In this document: in pieces, positions 1 to 4,950 of the stretch
Layout: each line of letters starts with the position of its first letter
Numbering within the stretch: the first letter of the stretch is position 1
DNA from: Treponema sp.
GTDB lineage: Bacteria > Spirochaetota > Spirochaetia > Treponematales > Breznakiellaceae
Direction: 5' to 3'
NCBI GenBank assembly: GCA_031288005.1
Contig: JAITSE010000048.1
Span: 1-5,875 of the forward strand
Length of the DNA: 5,875 nt
Made by a program: the position numbers and the translations under genes
Notes under the pieces: model-generated
Database searches by the model: none
The model's input: only the letters and a program-made list of their open reading frames with translations
Told to the model about the DNA's origin: nothing

Positions 1-95
1 TGGGTTGCCTCGAATTGCGCTGCTTTTGAGCGCAGGCCCGCTTCAAATTTCGCTACGGCGTCCGTTATGAGTTTTTCCCGTTCGTTTGTGTCCAT
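1..95 (-). CDS. Unrecognised protein, N-terminal 31 residues only
   Basis: A minus-strand reading frame starts at an ATG (95-93) and stays open to the left edge of the window. It begins MDTNEREKLITDAV and continues as a charged, alanine-rich stretch (AKFEAGLRSKAAQ) that is probably alpha-helical. A strong ribosome binding site (AGGAGG, 109-104 on the minus strand) lies 8 bases before the ATG, which is the main reason to believe the gene and its start. It is transcribed divergently from the transketolase gene. The visible part contains no signal peptide or membrane segment. No family is recognised from so short a piece, so no function is given. Confidence 0.72.
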   Translation of the reverse strand, partial: MDTNEREKLITDAVAKFEAGLRSKAAQFEAT

Positions 96-101
96 AAGTA
101 T

Positions 102-109
102 CCCCTCCT
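102..109 (-). promoter_or_regulatory. Strong ribosome binding site of the left-edge gene
   Basis: The minus strand reads AGGAGGGG, a near-complete match to the anti-Shine-Dalgarno sequence, with its AGGAGG core ending 8 bases before the ATG at 95. It fixes the start of the partial gene. Confidence 0.75.
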
Positions 110-122
110 GTGAGATACCCCA

Positions 123-133
123 AGTATATCATA
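123..133 (-). promoter_or_regulatory. Possible -10 region for the left-edge gene
   Basis: The minus strand reads TATGATATACT, containing two overlapping -10-like hexamers (TATGAT, TATACT) about 15-20 bases upstream of the ribosome binding site. No good -35 hexamer lies 16-18 bases further upstream, so this is only a position-based suggestion. Confidence 0.25.
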
Positions 134-177
134 CATTCCCGTTTTGCCCCGAAAAAGAAATTGCACCCCCGAAGGAA

Positions 178-216
178 CCAATGAGACTAAAAATCTCCGG
201 TTCCCGGATTCATTGG
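178..216. repeat. Imperfect hairpin in the divergent spacer
   Basis: CCAATGA (178-184) pairs with TCATTGG (210-216), and inside it TCCGG (196-200) pairs with CCGGA (204-208) around a 3-base loop. An alternative pairing of GGAACC (174-179) with GGTTCC (199-204) competes with it. There is no T-run, so it is not a clear terminator. It could be an operator or a remnant of a repeat element. Confidence 0.35.
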
Positions 217-227
217 AATAGGTTTCA

Positions 228-258
228 GAAACATCGGAAACGCAGTTTCCGATGTTTT
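228..258. repeat. GGAAAC hairpin repeat, copy 1 (short loop)
   Basis: AAACATCGGAAAC (229-241) and GTTTCCGATGTTT (245-257) form a perfect 13-bp stem with a 3-base loop (GCA). The arms match those of the hairpins at 3740-3780 and 4221-4257, which have a 10-base loop. This copy lacks 7 loop bases. It lies between two divergent genes, outside any coding region, as is typical of REP-like elements. No T-run follows on either strand. Confidence 0.8.
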
Positions 259-434
259 CAATTGAACAAGTTCATTCTCATACTAAGAAAGCTTTTATGA
301 TTTCGATGGATTTGCGTTTGCCTGCAATCATACTGTCAAAACGCGCTGTACTGTACAACAAAGAAGGCGGCGATGGCCCGTTATTCTTTCGGAGACGGGG
401 AGGGGGTATTACAATAGGCTAAACCCGTAGGATA

Positions 435-443
435 TGCTATACT
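435..443 (+). promoter_or_regulatory. Extended -10 promoter of the transketolase gene
   Basis: TGCTATACT combines the extended -10 TG dinucleotide (435-436) with a TATACT hexamer (438-443). The expected -35 position (about 415-420, TAGGCT) matches poorly, which fits an extended -10 promoter. Transcription would start near 450, giving a leader of about 35 bases before the ATG at 485. Confidence 0.55.
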
Positions 444-473
444 GTCCTTAATCAAACTCTAAACCTCAAAATA

Positions 474-478
474 AGGAG
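474..478 (+). promoter_or_regulatory. Ribosome binding site that decides the transketolase start
   Basis: AGGAG (474-478) abuts the first possible ATG at 479, leaving no spacer. It sits 6 bases before the second in-frame ATG at 485. The normal spacing favours 485 as the true start. Confidence 0.75.
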
Positions 479-484
479 ATGAAA

Positions 485-2446
485 ATGAATATCACCGCAC
501 TGGAAAAAACCGCGTTAAGCCTAAGGGCTTTGTCTATGGATGCGATTCAAACGGCCAACTCCGGCCACCCGGGGCTTCCCCTGGGGGCGGCTGAGTTGGG
601 GGCCATCCTCTATGGCGAGCTTCTTCGCCATGACCCTCAAGCGCCAGAGTGGGCGGACCGGGACCGATTCATCCTTTCGGCGGGACATGGCTCCATGTTC
701 CTGTATTCAATCTTGCACCTTGCGGGGTACGCCGATGTCACCCTGGAAAGCATCAAAAAATTTCGCCAGTTAGGCTCCCCCTGCGCGGGCCACCCGGAGT
801 ACGGTCTTGTCCGGGGTATAGAGGCGACCTCGGGTCCCCTGGGACAGGGCATAGCTATGGCTGCGGGTTTCGCTATCGCCGAAACCATGCTGGCCGCCCG
901 GTTCAACACGGACACGCGAAAAATCGTGGACCACTACACTTTTGTTCTGGCAGGTGACGGCTGTCTCCAGGAAGGAGTCTCTTCGGAGGCCGCATCCCTG
1001 GCGGGGCATCTTAAACTGGGGAAACTCATCGCCTACTACGATTCCAACAAGATAACGATAGACGGCAGCACCGATCTCTCCTTTACCGAAGACACGGCCA
1101 AGCGGTACGAGGCTTACGGCTGGCAGGTCCTCCGGGGTTCCATGTATAACTTTGAGGAAATCGCGGCGCTTACCGCCCAGGCCAAAGCCGAAACCGGCAA
1201 GCCCAGTCTTATCATCCTGACGTCGATTATCGGGAAGGGTTCTCCCAAAAAGCAGAATACCGCCGACATACACGGCGCGCCCCTGGGGGCCGAAGAATTG
1301 GCCGCCGCCAAAGCTGCCCTGGGTATCTCCGGCGACTTCTACATCGCCCCGGAAGCGGCGGAATATTTTGCCGCCCGGCGGAAAGAGTGGAAAAAGGCGC
1401 GGGAAAAGTGGGAAGCCGAATTCGATGCGTGGTCCAAAGAAAACCCCGATAAGCGTACTGAATGGGACCTGTTTCATGGGAACAATGCGTTGCCTGCCGG
1501 CCTCCCGGCGTTCCAGGCTGGGGAAAAGATCGCCACCCGGACAGCGGGCAACAAGGCCCTTACGGCCTTTGCGGCGGCTAACCCCTTCCTGACGGGCGGT
1601 TCCGCCGACCTAAAAGGCCCCAACGCCGTAGGCATAAGCGGCGCGCCCTATTCCGCCGCAAACCGGGCCGGCAGGTACATCCACTTTGGCATACGGGAGT
1701 TCGCCATGGCCGCGATCTCCAACGGAATACAACTCCATGGGGGACTGCGGGCCTTCTGCGCTACCTTCATGGTCTTTTCCGATTACCTGCGGCCGGCCCT
1801 TAGGCTTTCGGCCCTGATGAAACAGCCGGTCATCTATGTCCTGACCCATGACTCCATCTTTGTGGGTGAAGACGGCCCCACCCATCAGCCTATCGAACAC
1901 CTGGCGAGCCTCCGGGCCATCCCCAACGTGCGGGTCCTGCGCCCCGCCGATGCTGAGGAAACCGCCGAAGCCTGGGCCATGGCGCTGAACCGTTGGGACG
2001 GTCCCACCGCGCTGGCCCTGTCCCGGCAGAACCTTACGGTTTTCCCCAAAGCCGACCCGGACTGGCGGAATACCATCAAGACCGGAGCCTACATTGTCAA
2101 AAAGGCGGAAGGCGCGCCGGATGTGGTGGTTATTGCCACAGGCTCGGAAGTTGGCCTTGCCCTGGAAGCCGCAGCCGGGCCAGAGGGAAAAAGCGTGCAG
2201 ATCGTCTCCATGATAAGCCGGGAACTCTTCGAGGCCCAGCCTAAGCCCATTCAGGATGCCGTTGTACCCCCAGGGGTCCGGGTAGTGACCGTTGAAGCGG
2301 GCATCAGGCAGGGCTGGGAACGCTGGGCCAAACCGGAAGACATTCTCTCCCTGGACCGGTTCGGCGAATCCGGCCCGGCTGCGAAGGTCGCCGAAGAACT
2401 GGGCGTAACAGCCGCCGCCCTCGGAAAACTAATTTTCAGGCGATAG
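485..2446 (+). CDS. tkt: Transketolase
   Basis: Thiamine diphosphate enzyme that moves two-carbon ketol units between sugar phosphates in the non-oxidative pentose phosphate pathway; cytosolic. The 653 residues match the usual full length. Numbered from the ATG at 485, the N-terminal cofactor domain (about 1-320) has SGHPG with His28, AGHGS with His68, AGHPE with His103, GPLGQG (117-122), the GDG cofactor motif (157-159) with Asn188, and IHGAPLG with His263. The middle domain (about 345-515) has SADL (373-376), GIREFAM with the catalytic Glu405, and HDSIFVGEDGPTHQP with His455, Asp456 and His467. Arg514 fits the substrate-phosphate site. The C-terminal domain ends with the usual GWERW and FGESGPA segments. 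A start at 479 is possible but has no spacer to the ribosome binding site. The gene is rich in G and C, unlike the sequence after it. It appears to be transcribed alone. Related dihydroxyacetone synthases are less likely, but residue motifs alone do not exclude them. Confidence 0.97.
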   Translation: MNITALEKTALSLRALSMDAIQTANSGHPGLPLGAAELGAILYGELLRHDPQAPEWADRDRFILSAGHGSMFLYSILHLAGYADVTLESIKKFRQLGSPCAGHPEYGLVRGIEATSGPLGQGIAMAAGFAIAETMLAARFNTDTRKIVDHYTFVLAGDGCLQEGVSSEAASLAGHLKLGKLIAYYDSNKITIDGSTDLSFTEDTAKRYEAYGWQVLRGSMYNFEEIAALTAQAKAETGKPSLIILTSIIGKGSPKKQNTADIHGAPLGAEELAAAKAALGISGDFYIAPEAAEYFAARRKEWKKAREKWEAEFDAWSKENPDKRTEWDLFHGNNALPAGLPAFQAGEKIATRTAGNKALTAFAAANPFLTGGSADLKGPNAVGISGAPYSAANRAGRYIHFGIREFAMAAISNGIQLHGGLRAFCATFMVFSDYLRPALRLSALMKQPVIYVLTHDSIFVGEDGPTHQPIEHLASLRAIPNVRVLRPADAEETAEAWAMALNRWDGPTALALSRQNLTVFPKADPDWRNTIKTGAYIVKKAEGAPDVVVIATGSEVGLALEAAAGPEGKSVQIVSMISRELFEAQPKPIQDAVVPPGVRVVTVEAGIRQGWERWAKPEDILSLDRFGESGPAAKVAEELGVTAAALGKLIFRR

Positions 2447-2631
2447 ACACCTTTTGGCCTTAAAACGCGGTATAACAGTATAGCTGTACAATTTTTGCTG
2501 GCTCTGTCGGCGCATCGATACCACAATCTCGCAGAAGCTTGTCCCACTGCCCGGCGTGATTAATCGCGATTTTAAAGATAAACATGAATGATTTATGCCA
2601 ATGGGATTCGCCGCTTTTTTCAAATATTTAT
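2447..2631. other. Intergenic stretch after the transketolase gene, no gene seen
   Basis: No open frame with a ribosome binding site is visible, and there is no terminator directly after the stop codon. A short gapped palindrome near 2554-2570 (GCG-T-GATT/AATC-GCG) has no loop and no T-run. The first plausible plus-strand terminator is the hairpin at 2745-2772. Confidence 0.5.
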
Positions 2632-2676
2632 TCTTTAATCTCCGGGGGGTTTAATTCCCCGCCCCTCTGGGGGCGT

Positions 2677-2725
2677 AAAACTTTGCGTATGTGGGGGATT
2701 TGTTCCCCCACATACGCAAAGTTTT
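2677..2725. repeat. Perfect 22-bp inverted repeat with 5-base loop
   Basis: The arm from AAAACTTTGCGTATG through GTGGGGGA (2677-2698) is exactly complementary to 2704-2725, with loop TTTGT (2699-2703). A perfect stem this long is far beyond chance. A TTTT ends the right arm, but no longer T-run follows, so termination is not its obvious role. Confidence 0.9.
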
Positions 2726-2744
2726 CAAGGTGAAATCTTCAATA

Positions 2745-2772
2745 CCCCGCGGCTCTGCCGCGGGGATTTTTT
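2745..2772 (+). terminator. Rho-independent terminator-like hairpin
   Basis: CCCCGCGGC (2745-2753) and GCCGCGGGG (2757-2765) form a perfect 9-bp stem with a 3-base TCT loop, followed by ATTTTTT (2766-2772). The form is that of a plus-strand terminator. It lies about 300 bases after the transketolase stop and could end that transcript, although it is also part of the composite repeat. Confidence 0.6.
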
Positions 2773-2800
2773 ATTAAAGATGCTCCAAAATTCCCGCAAA

Positions 2801-2872
2801 TGAGCTAAGGAACTGTACGAAAGAATAAACATTACCAAATAGTCATATTATTCTTTACAGTTCCTTAGCTCA
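2801..2872. repeat. 72-bp inverted-repeat element
   Basis: TGAGCTAAGGAACTGT (2801-2816) pairs perfectly with 2857-2872. After a 3-base bulge (2817-2819), AAAGAATAA (2820-2828) pairs with TTATTCTTT (2848-2856). This leaves a 19-base loop (2829-2847). The result is a 25-bp stem with one bulge. It may be a small foldback element or the end of a decayed insertion. It has no clear target-site duplication and no coding content. Confidence 0.85.
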
Positions 2873-2950
2873 CTGATACCCCAAGTTGCAATACTCTCAA
2901 TCGATGAATGCCCAGCGAATTTCTTTATCTTGTAATCGGTCCCCTTCCTT

Positions 2951-2995
2951 ACCTGTGCCCATGCCGTTTGTACCGGCACTGCTTCTCGGACAGGT
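2951..2995. repeat. Nested hairpin inside the unassigned region
   Basis: ACCTGT (2951-2956) pairs with ACAGGT (2990-2995), and CC (2958-2959) with GG (2988-2989). Inside, TGCCG (2962-2966) pairs with CGGCA (2974-2978) around a 7-base loop. On the minus strand a further G-U pair extends the inner stem. This fits a local RNA fold but also occurs by chance at a modest rate. Confidence 0.4.
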
Positions 2996-3003
2996 GCTTC
3001 TCG

Positions 3004-3036
3004 ATTTCATTATCGCCCTATATTTCACTATCGCCC
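3004..3036. repeat. Two tandem copies of an 18-bp unit
   Basis: ATTTCATTATCGCCC (3004-3018) recurs as ATTTCACTATCGCCC (3022-3036), 14 of 15 bases identical with a period of 18. It suggests local duplication in the unassigned region. Confidence 0.6.
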
Positions 3037-3723
3037 CGGATATGTCTGCCTGTGGCGTTAATCACCGGTTGTTACTTGCCTGGGTTACAATCTCAAATTG
3101 GTTTCCACTTCAGATAAATGCGACAAACGTCATATATACCGGCGGCCCTATTCTCTTCTTGTTAAACCACCACCTGTTTTCCCAATTTTGCTCTCCTCAT
3201 GCTCTCCTGTCACTGCCCATTTTGCGCCTTCTTTATTTCATCCAGTATCCCTTTCCATGTCACAGAAGGTGATTAATTCTTATTCCCTCAGAAATACCCC
3301 TCCTCGCTCCTGTCCATTATTTCAAGCTGGCAAAAACTCTCTTTGTTCCCTTATCTTCCGCTTCTGTTTGCTATTGTAGTTTGCCAATTCGTCCTTCGGC
3401 TGGTTATAGCTTAACTGGTCTGGAAGTCTGCCGCAATTATAAAATTTTTGCGCTCCATTGATCCCAAGAACCATCCCGCCGCCGGTTACTACAAGACAGC
3501 TATGGACATTAAGTCCCGGCATCTTGCCTCTGATATATCCTATTCTCCCGGCTTTCAAGCAGATGAGTCTTCTCAAAACGCGAGCCTTCAATTCAAGGCT
3601 GGTTTTGCGAAAGGCTCTTGGGAAAAACACTCCGTATTTCAGCTTTCACTTGCTTTTCGGATTGATTTATCCGGTTATTTAGTTTGGTTGGCTAATTCTT
3701 TTGTTGATGCGGCTGTTTTATCG

Positions 3724-3762
3724 GAAACTGTAGAAACGTGGAAACATCGGAAACGCAGAAAC
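3724..3762 (+). repeat. Phased GAAAC motif, five copies
   Basis: GAAAC occurs at 3724, 3733, 3741, 3750 and 3758, giving alternating spacings of 9, 8, 9 and 8 bases, or a 17-base double period. The last three copies lie in the left half of hairpin repeat copy 2. This may be a short degenerate tandem repeat from which the hairpin arose. Confidence 0.5.
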
Positions 3763-3780
3763 AAGTTTCCGATGTTTCCG
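3740..3780 (+). repeat. GGAAAC hairpin repeat, copy 2
   Basis: GGAAACATCGGAAAC (3740-3754) pairs perfectly over 15 bp with 3765-3779, with a 10-base loop GCAGAAACAA (3755-3764). Bases 3744-3780 are identical, over 37 bp, to the reverse complement of 4221-4257, so copies 2 and 3 are the same element in opposite orientation. The two copies flank the tRNA gene. No T-run follows, so a plain terminator role is unlikely. Confidence 0.9.
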
Positions 3781-3839
3781 CAACTTCAGTTTTGACTAGG
3801 TAAACTCTGCCAGCAAGCATTGAAAAATGCACATCTCAT

Positions 3840-3867
3840 CGAACTAAAGTTCGTTGGCTTGAGCCAA
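3840..3867. repeat. Two adjacent short hairpins downstream of the tRNA gene
   Basis: CGAACT (3840-3845) pairs with AGTTCG (3848-3853), and directly beside it TTGGCT (3854-3859) pairs with AGCCAA (3862-3867). Both have 2-base loops and no T-run on the minus strand, so they are weak candidates for processing or termination of the minus-strand tRNA transcript. Confidence 0.35.
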
Positions 3868-3893
3868 AAACTTCAGAAACTACAAGAGATGGT

Positions 3894-3915
3894 CATAGGA
3901 AACATTGGTCCTATG
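3894..3915. repeat. 7-bp hairpin close to the tRNA 3' end
   Basis: CATAGGA (3894-3900) pairs with TCCTATG (3909-3915) around an 8-base loop, 28 bases beyond the 3' end of the minus-strand tRNA. It may end or limit the tRNA transcript, but it lacks a T-run. Confidence 0.35.
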
Positions 3916-3943
3916 AAACCGGCTATTATAATCAATTAGGAGA

Positions 3944-4015
3944 TGGGCGATACTGGATTTGAACCAGTGACTTCTACCGTGTGAAGGTAACACTCTCCCG
4001 CTGAGTTAATCGCCC
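3944..4015 (-). tRNA. tRNA-Val, anticodon CAC
   Basis: On the minus strand the 72 bases fold into a complete cloverleaf. The acceptor stem is GGGCGAT with ATCGCCC and discriminator A. The D stem is ACTC/GAGT around AGCGGGA. The anticodon stem is TTACC/GGTAG (one G-U pair) around loop TTCACAC. The variable loop is AAGTC, and the T stem is ACTGG/CCAGT around TTCAAAT. The loop gives anticodon CAC, which reads the valine codon GUG. No CCA is encoded after the discriminator (TCT follows), so a nucleotidyltransferase must add it. No neighbouring tRNA is present. The gene sits alone between inverted copies of a hairpin repeat. All stems are intact, so it does not look like a pseudogene. Confidence 0.93.
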
Positions 4016-4069
4016 CGGAAACAAGGTTCTAATATTTTTAGATACCATTATCTTTAACGCAGGTAAAAA

Positions 4070-4098
4070 TTTAAACTGTAGTCTAAATTGACTTTCAA
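4070..4098 (-). promoter_or_regulatory. Candidate promoter of the tRNA gene
   Basis: On the minus strand TTGAAA (4098-4093) stands 17 bases before TTTAAA (4075-4070) in an AT-rich stretch, which would start transcription about 45-50 bases upstream of the mature tRNA. Both hexamers are imperfect, so this is a weak call. Confidence 0.35.
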
Positions 4099-4102
4099 AA
4101 GA

Positions 4103-4131
4103 TAATTATTACCTTACTATCAGAATGTCAA
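4103..4131 (-). promoter_or_regulatory. Alternative upstream promoter for the tRNA gene
   Basis: The minus strand has a perfect -35 hexamer TTGACA (4131-4126), followed after 17 bases by TAATTA (4108-4103), a partial -10 match. It lies about 90 bases before the tRNA. A second TTGACA at 4139-4134 has no fitting -10. Confidence 0.3.
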
Positions 4132-4220
4132 TATGTCAACTCCCCGCATTGCCTCACTAAAAATGGCATCCAAATTAAAATGAAAGCATTGAACAGAGAA
4201 CGGTCCCTTGGGGATTAAAA

Positions 4221-4257
4221 CGGAAACATCGGAAACTTGTTTCTGCGTTTCCGATGT
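4221..4257 (-). repeat. GGAAAC hairpin repeat, copy 3 (inverted)
   Basis: ACATCGGAAAC (4226-4236) pairs with GTTTCCGATGT (4247-4257) around a 10-base loop that is the exact reverse complement of the loop in copy 2. The whole 37 bp is the reverse complement of 3744-3780. One arm is 4 bases shorter than in copy 2, because identity stops after GATGT at 4257. Confidence 0.9.
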
Positions 4258-4343
4258 ACAACTCCAATTACGTTTTTCAGGTGAAGGGGGAACTGAAAAG
4301 CCAGCGGTTAAAGATTTACAACTCCAGGGGAAAAGGATTGGAA

Positions 4344-4427
4344 ATGGAAAAAAATACTGTAAATAAGCCTTATAAACAGCCGTTCTGTGGAAATCAACAA
4401 CCCCGCCCAGAAGCTCCAAGGAACTAA
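4344..4427 (+). CDS. Possible 27-residue peptide, doubtful
   Basis: ATG at 4344 is preceded by AAGGA (4333-4337) with a 6-base spacer, and the frame runs for 27 codons (MEKNTVNKPYKQPFCGN and on) to TAA. The only support is the ribosome binding site. The frame runs into the left arm of the inverted repeat at 4391-4408, has no recognisable family, and may be chance. Confidence 0.18.
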   Translation: MEKNTVNKPYKQPFCGNQQPRPEAPRN

Positions 4428-4491
4428 AAGTTCCATGAACCGGTGAACGGGTTCTTGGGTATGTTGTTCTTCAGGGCGGGGTTGTTGATTT
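4391..4491. repeat. 18-bp perfect inverted repeat overlapping the end of the 156-residue gene
   Basis: Bases 4391-4408 (AAATCAACAACCCCGCCC) are perfectly complementary to 4474-4491, and after one mismatch 4 more bases pair (4410-4413 with 4469-4472). The enclosed sequence holds GGAACT/AGTTCC (4420-4425, 4429-4434) and GAACC/GGTTC (4437-4441, 4450-4454). The right arm encodes the last residues (KSTTPP) of the minus-strand gene. The left arm is an inverted copy of that gene end. It may act as a terminator or be a foldback element. Only a weak T stretch (TTTTATT) follows on the plus strand. Confidence 0.85.
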
Positions 4492-4941
4492 TATTCTAGA
4501 AAGGGCTATGGCTATTTCTCGCGCTTTTTGATTGGTTTCTATGACCAGTTTTCCTCCCATATCCCCATAGCTGATTAGCAGCCGGGGGAAGTTGGGGAAA
4601 AAAATCTTCTTGAACAGGGATTTTTCTGCCCAGAATTCCACCGATATCAACTGGTCTTTAGGGATAAAGATAGTCTTCTCCATGGGAGCCTCTCCCCCGT
4701 AAGAAAGCCGGGACAGAACCTGTATCCAGCCTTCGTGGGGAAAGTGGTGAAACCTAAAGCCCCCAGACGTTGCGATAAGAAGGCCCCAGAGGGATTCACG
4801 CCGGGAGAGATTGAATTCATCCCAGCCAGAAAGATACTGACCTAGCGTATAGGCGAGAACTTTTTCACCGCATTTTTTTTCATATTCTTTCCAAAACAAG
4901 ACTGGGCCGGTTTTCTTTTTTTGTTTAAATAATCCTAACAT
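4471..4941 (-). CDS. Unrecognised 156-residue protein
   Basis: A complete minus-strand frame from ATG 4941 to TGA 4471. It starts MLGLFKQKKKTGPVLFW, a lysine-rich beginning without a signal peptide. The middle contains SLWGLLIATSGGFRFHHFPHEGW (about residues 49-71), followed by alternating hydrophobic segments (KTIFIPKDQLISVEFW, PRLLISYGDMGGKLVIE) that suggest a beta-rich fold. It ends in a probable helix (QKAREIAIALSRI). The pattern is compatible with a bacterial PH-like domain, but that is inferred from appearance only. No transmembrane helix is evident, so it is probably cytosolic. The ribosome binding site is weak (TAGG, 8 bases before the ATG). An upstream frame in the same phase stops only 9 bases before, which allows translational coupling. 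Its stop codon lies beside a perfect inverted repeat. The composition and sequence look like a real gene. Confidence 0.75.
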   Translation of the reverse strand: MLGLFKQKKKTGPVLFWKEYEKKCGEKVLAYTLGQYLSGWDEFNLSRRESLWGLLIATSGGFRFHHFPHEGWIQVLSRLSYGGEAPMEKTIFIPKDQLISVEFWAEKSLFKKIFFPNFPRLLISYGDMGGKLVIETNQKAREIAIALSRIKSTTPP

Positions 4942-4950
4942 ACCGTCAGC

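Larger units (their letters stand above)
2632..2780. repeat. Composite palindromic element bounded by 8-bp inverted repeats
   Basis: TCTTTAAT (2632-2639) and ATTAAAGA (2773-2780) are perfect inverted repeats enclosing three hairpins. The first is a GC-rich stem (CGCCCC 2660-2665 with GGGGCG 2670-2675). The second is a central perfect 22-bp stem (2677-2698 with 2704-2725). The third is CCCCGCGGC (2745-2753) with GCCGCGGGG (2757-2765). The arrangement looks like a small non-autonomous mobile element or REP cluster. The ACCCCGC...GCGGGG hairpin resembles palindromes spread by REP-associated tyrosine transposases, but no such transposase is in the window. The boundaries are inferred from the 8-bp repeats, which could be chance. 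Confidence 0.55.
2873..3735. other. Unassigned region without a convincing gene
   Basis: About 860 bp with no open frame on either strand that has a ribosome binding site, a family-like protein sequence and a gene-like length. The longest frames are 128 residues on plus (2886-3272), rich in serine, proline and cysteine as antisense or non-coding translations often are, and 102 residues on minus (3322-3630, GTG start, no binding site). The sequence is less GC-rich than the transketolase gene and contains local foldbacks, for example at 2951-2995. It may be a decayed mobile element or encode a structured RNA on the minus strand. Neither is shown. Confidence 0.45.

Noticed and set aside
114..125. 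12-base match GATACCCCAAGT shared with 2875-2886
   Set aside because: Too short and without extended similarity on either side. It is treated as chance.
67..300. 77-codon plus-strand frame
   Set aside because: It overlaps the start and ribosome binding site of the divergent left-edge gene and a hairpin repeat, and has no binding site of its own.
770..1477. 235-codon open frame on the minus strand
   Set aside because: It lies fully inside the transketolase gene on the opposite strand. Its protein is rich in glycine, phenylalanine and arginine, as expected from the antisense of a GC-rich gene.
2886..3272. 128-codon plus-strand frame with hydrophobic stretches resembling membrane helices
   Set aside because: No ribosome binding site and no family-like motifs. 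The composition looks like translated non-coding DNA, and an overlapping frame is open too.
3322..3630. 102-codon minus-strand frame
   Set aside because: It starts at GTG without a binding site, matches no family I know, and ends in a charged tail. Kept only as part of the unassigned region.
2801..3735. Group II intron or retron
   Set aside because: No reverse transcriptase frame, no domain V-like hairpin and no GUGYG start could be found on either strand. A covariance search would be needed to reopen this.
3944..4015. tRNA pseudogene or phage attachment-site fragment
   Set aside because: All four stems pair and the anticodon loop is normal, so it is a complete tRNA. No integrase of the tyrosine type and no duplicated tRNA end is seen nearby.
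3724..4257. CRISPR array
   Set aside because: The GAAAC motifs are too short and close, and the 37-bp copies are only two, inverted, and about 440 bases apart. There is no regular spacer pattern and no cas gene.
4120..4419. 99-codon minus-strand frame
   Set aside because: It has a TTG start inside the inverted repeat, runs through hairpin repeat copy 3 and the candidate tRNA promoter, and has no binding site.
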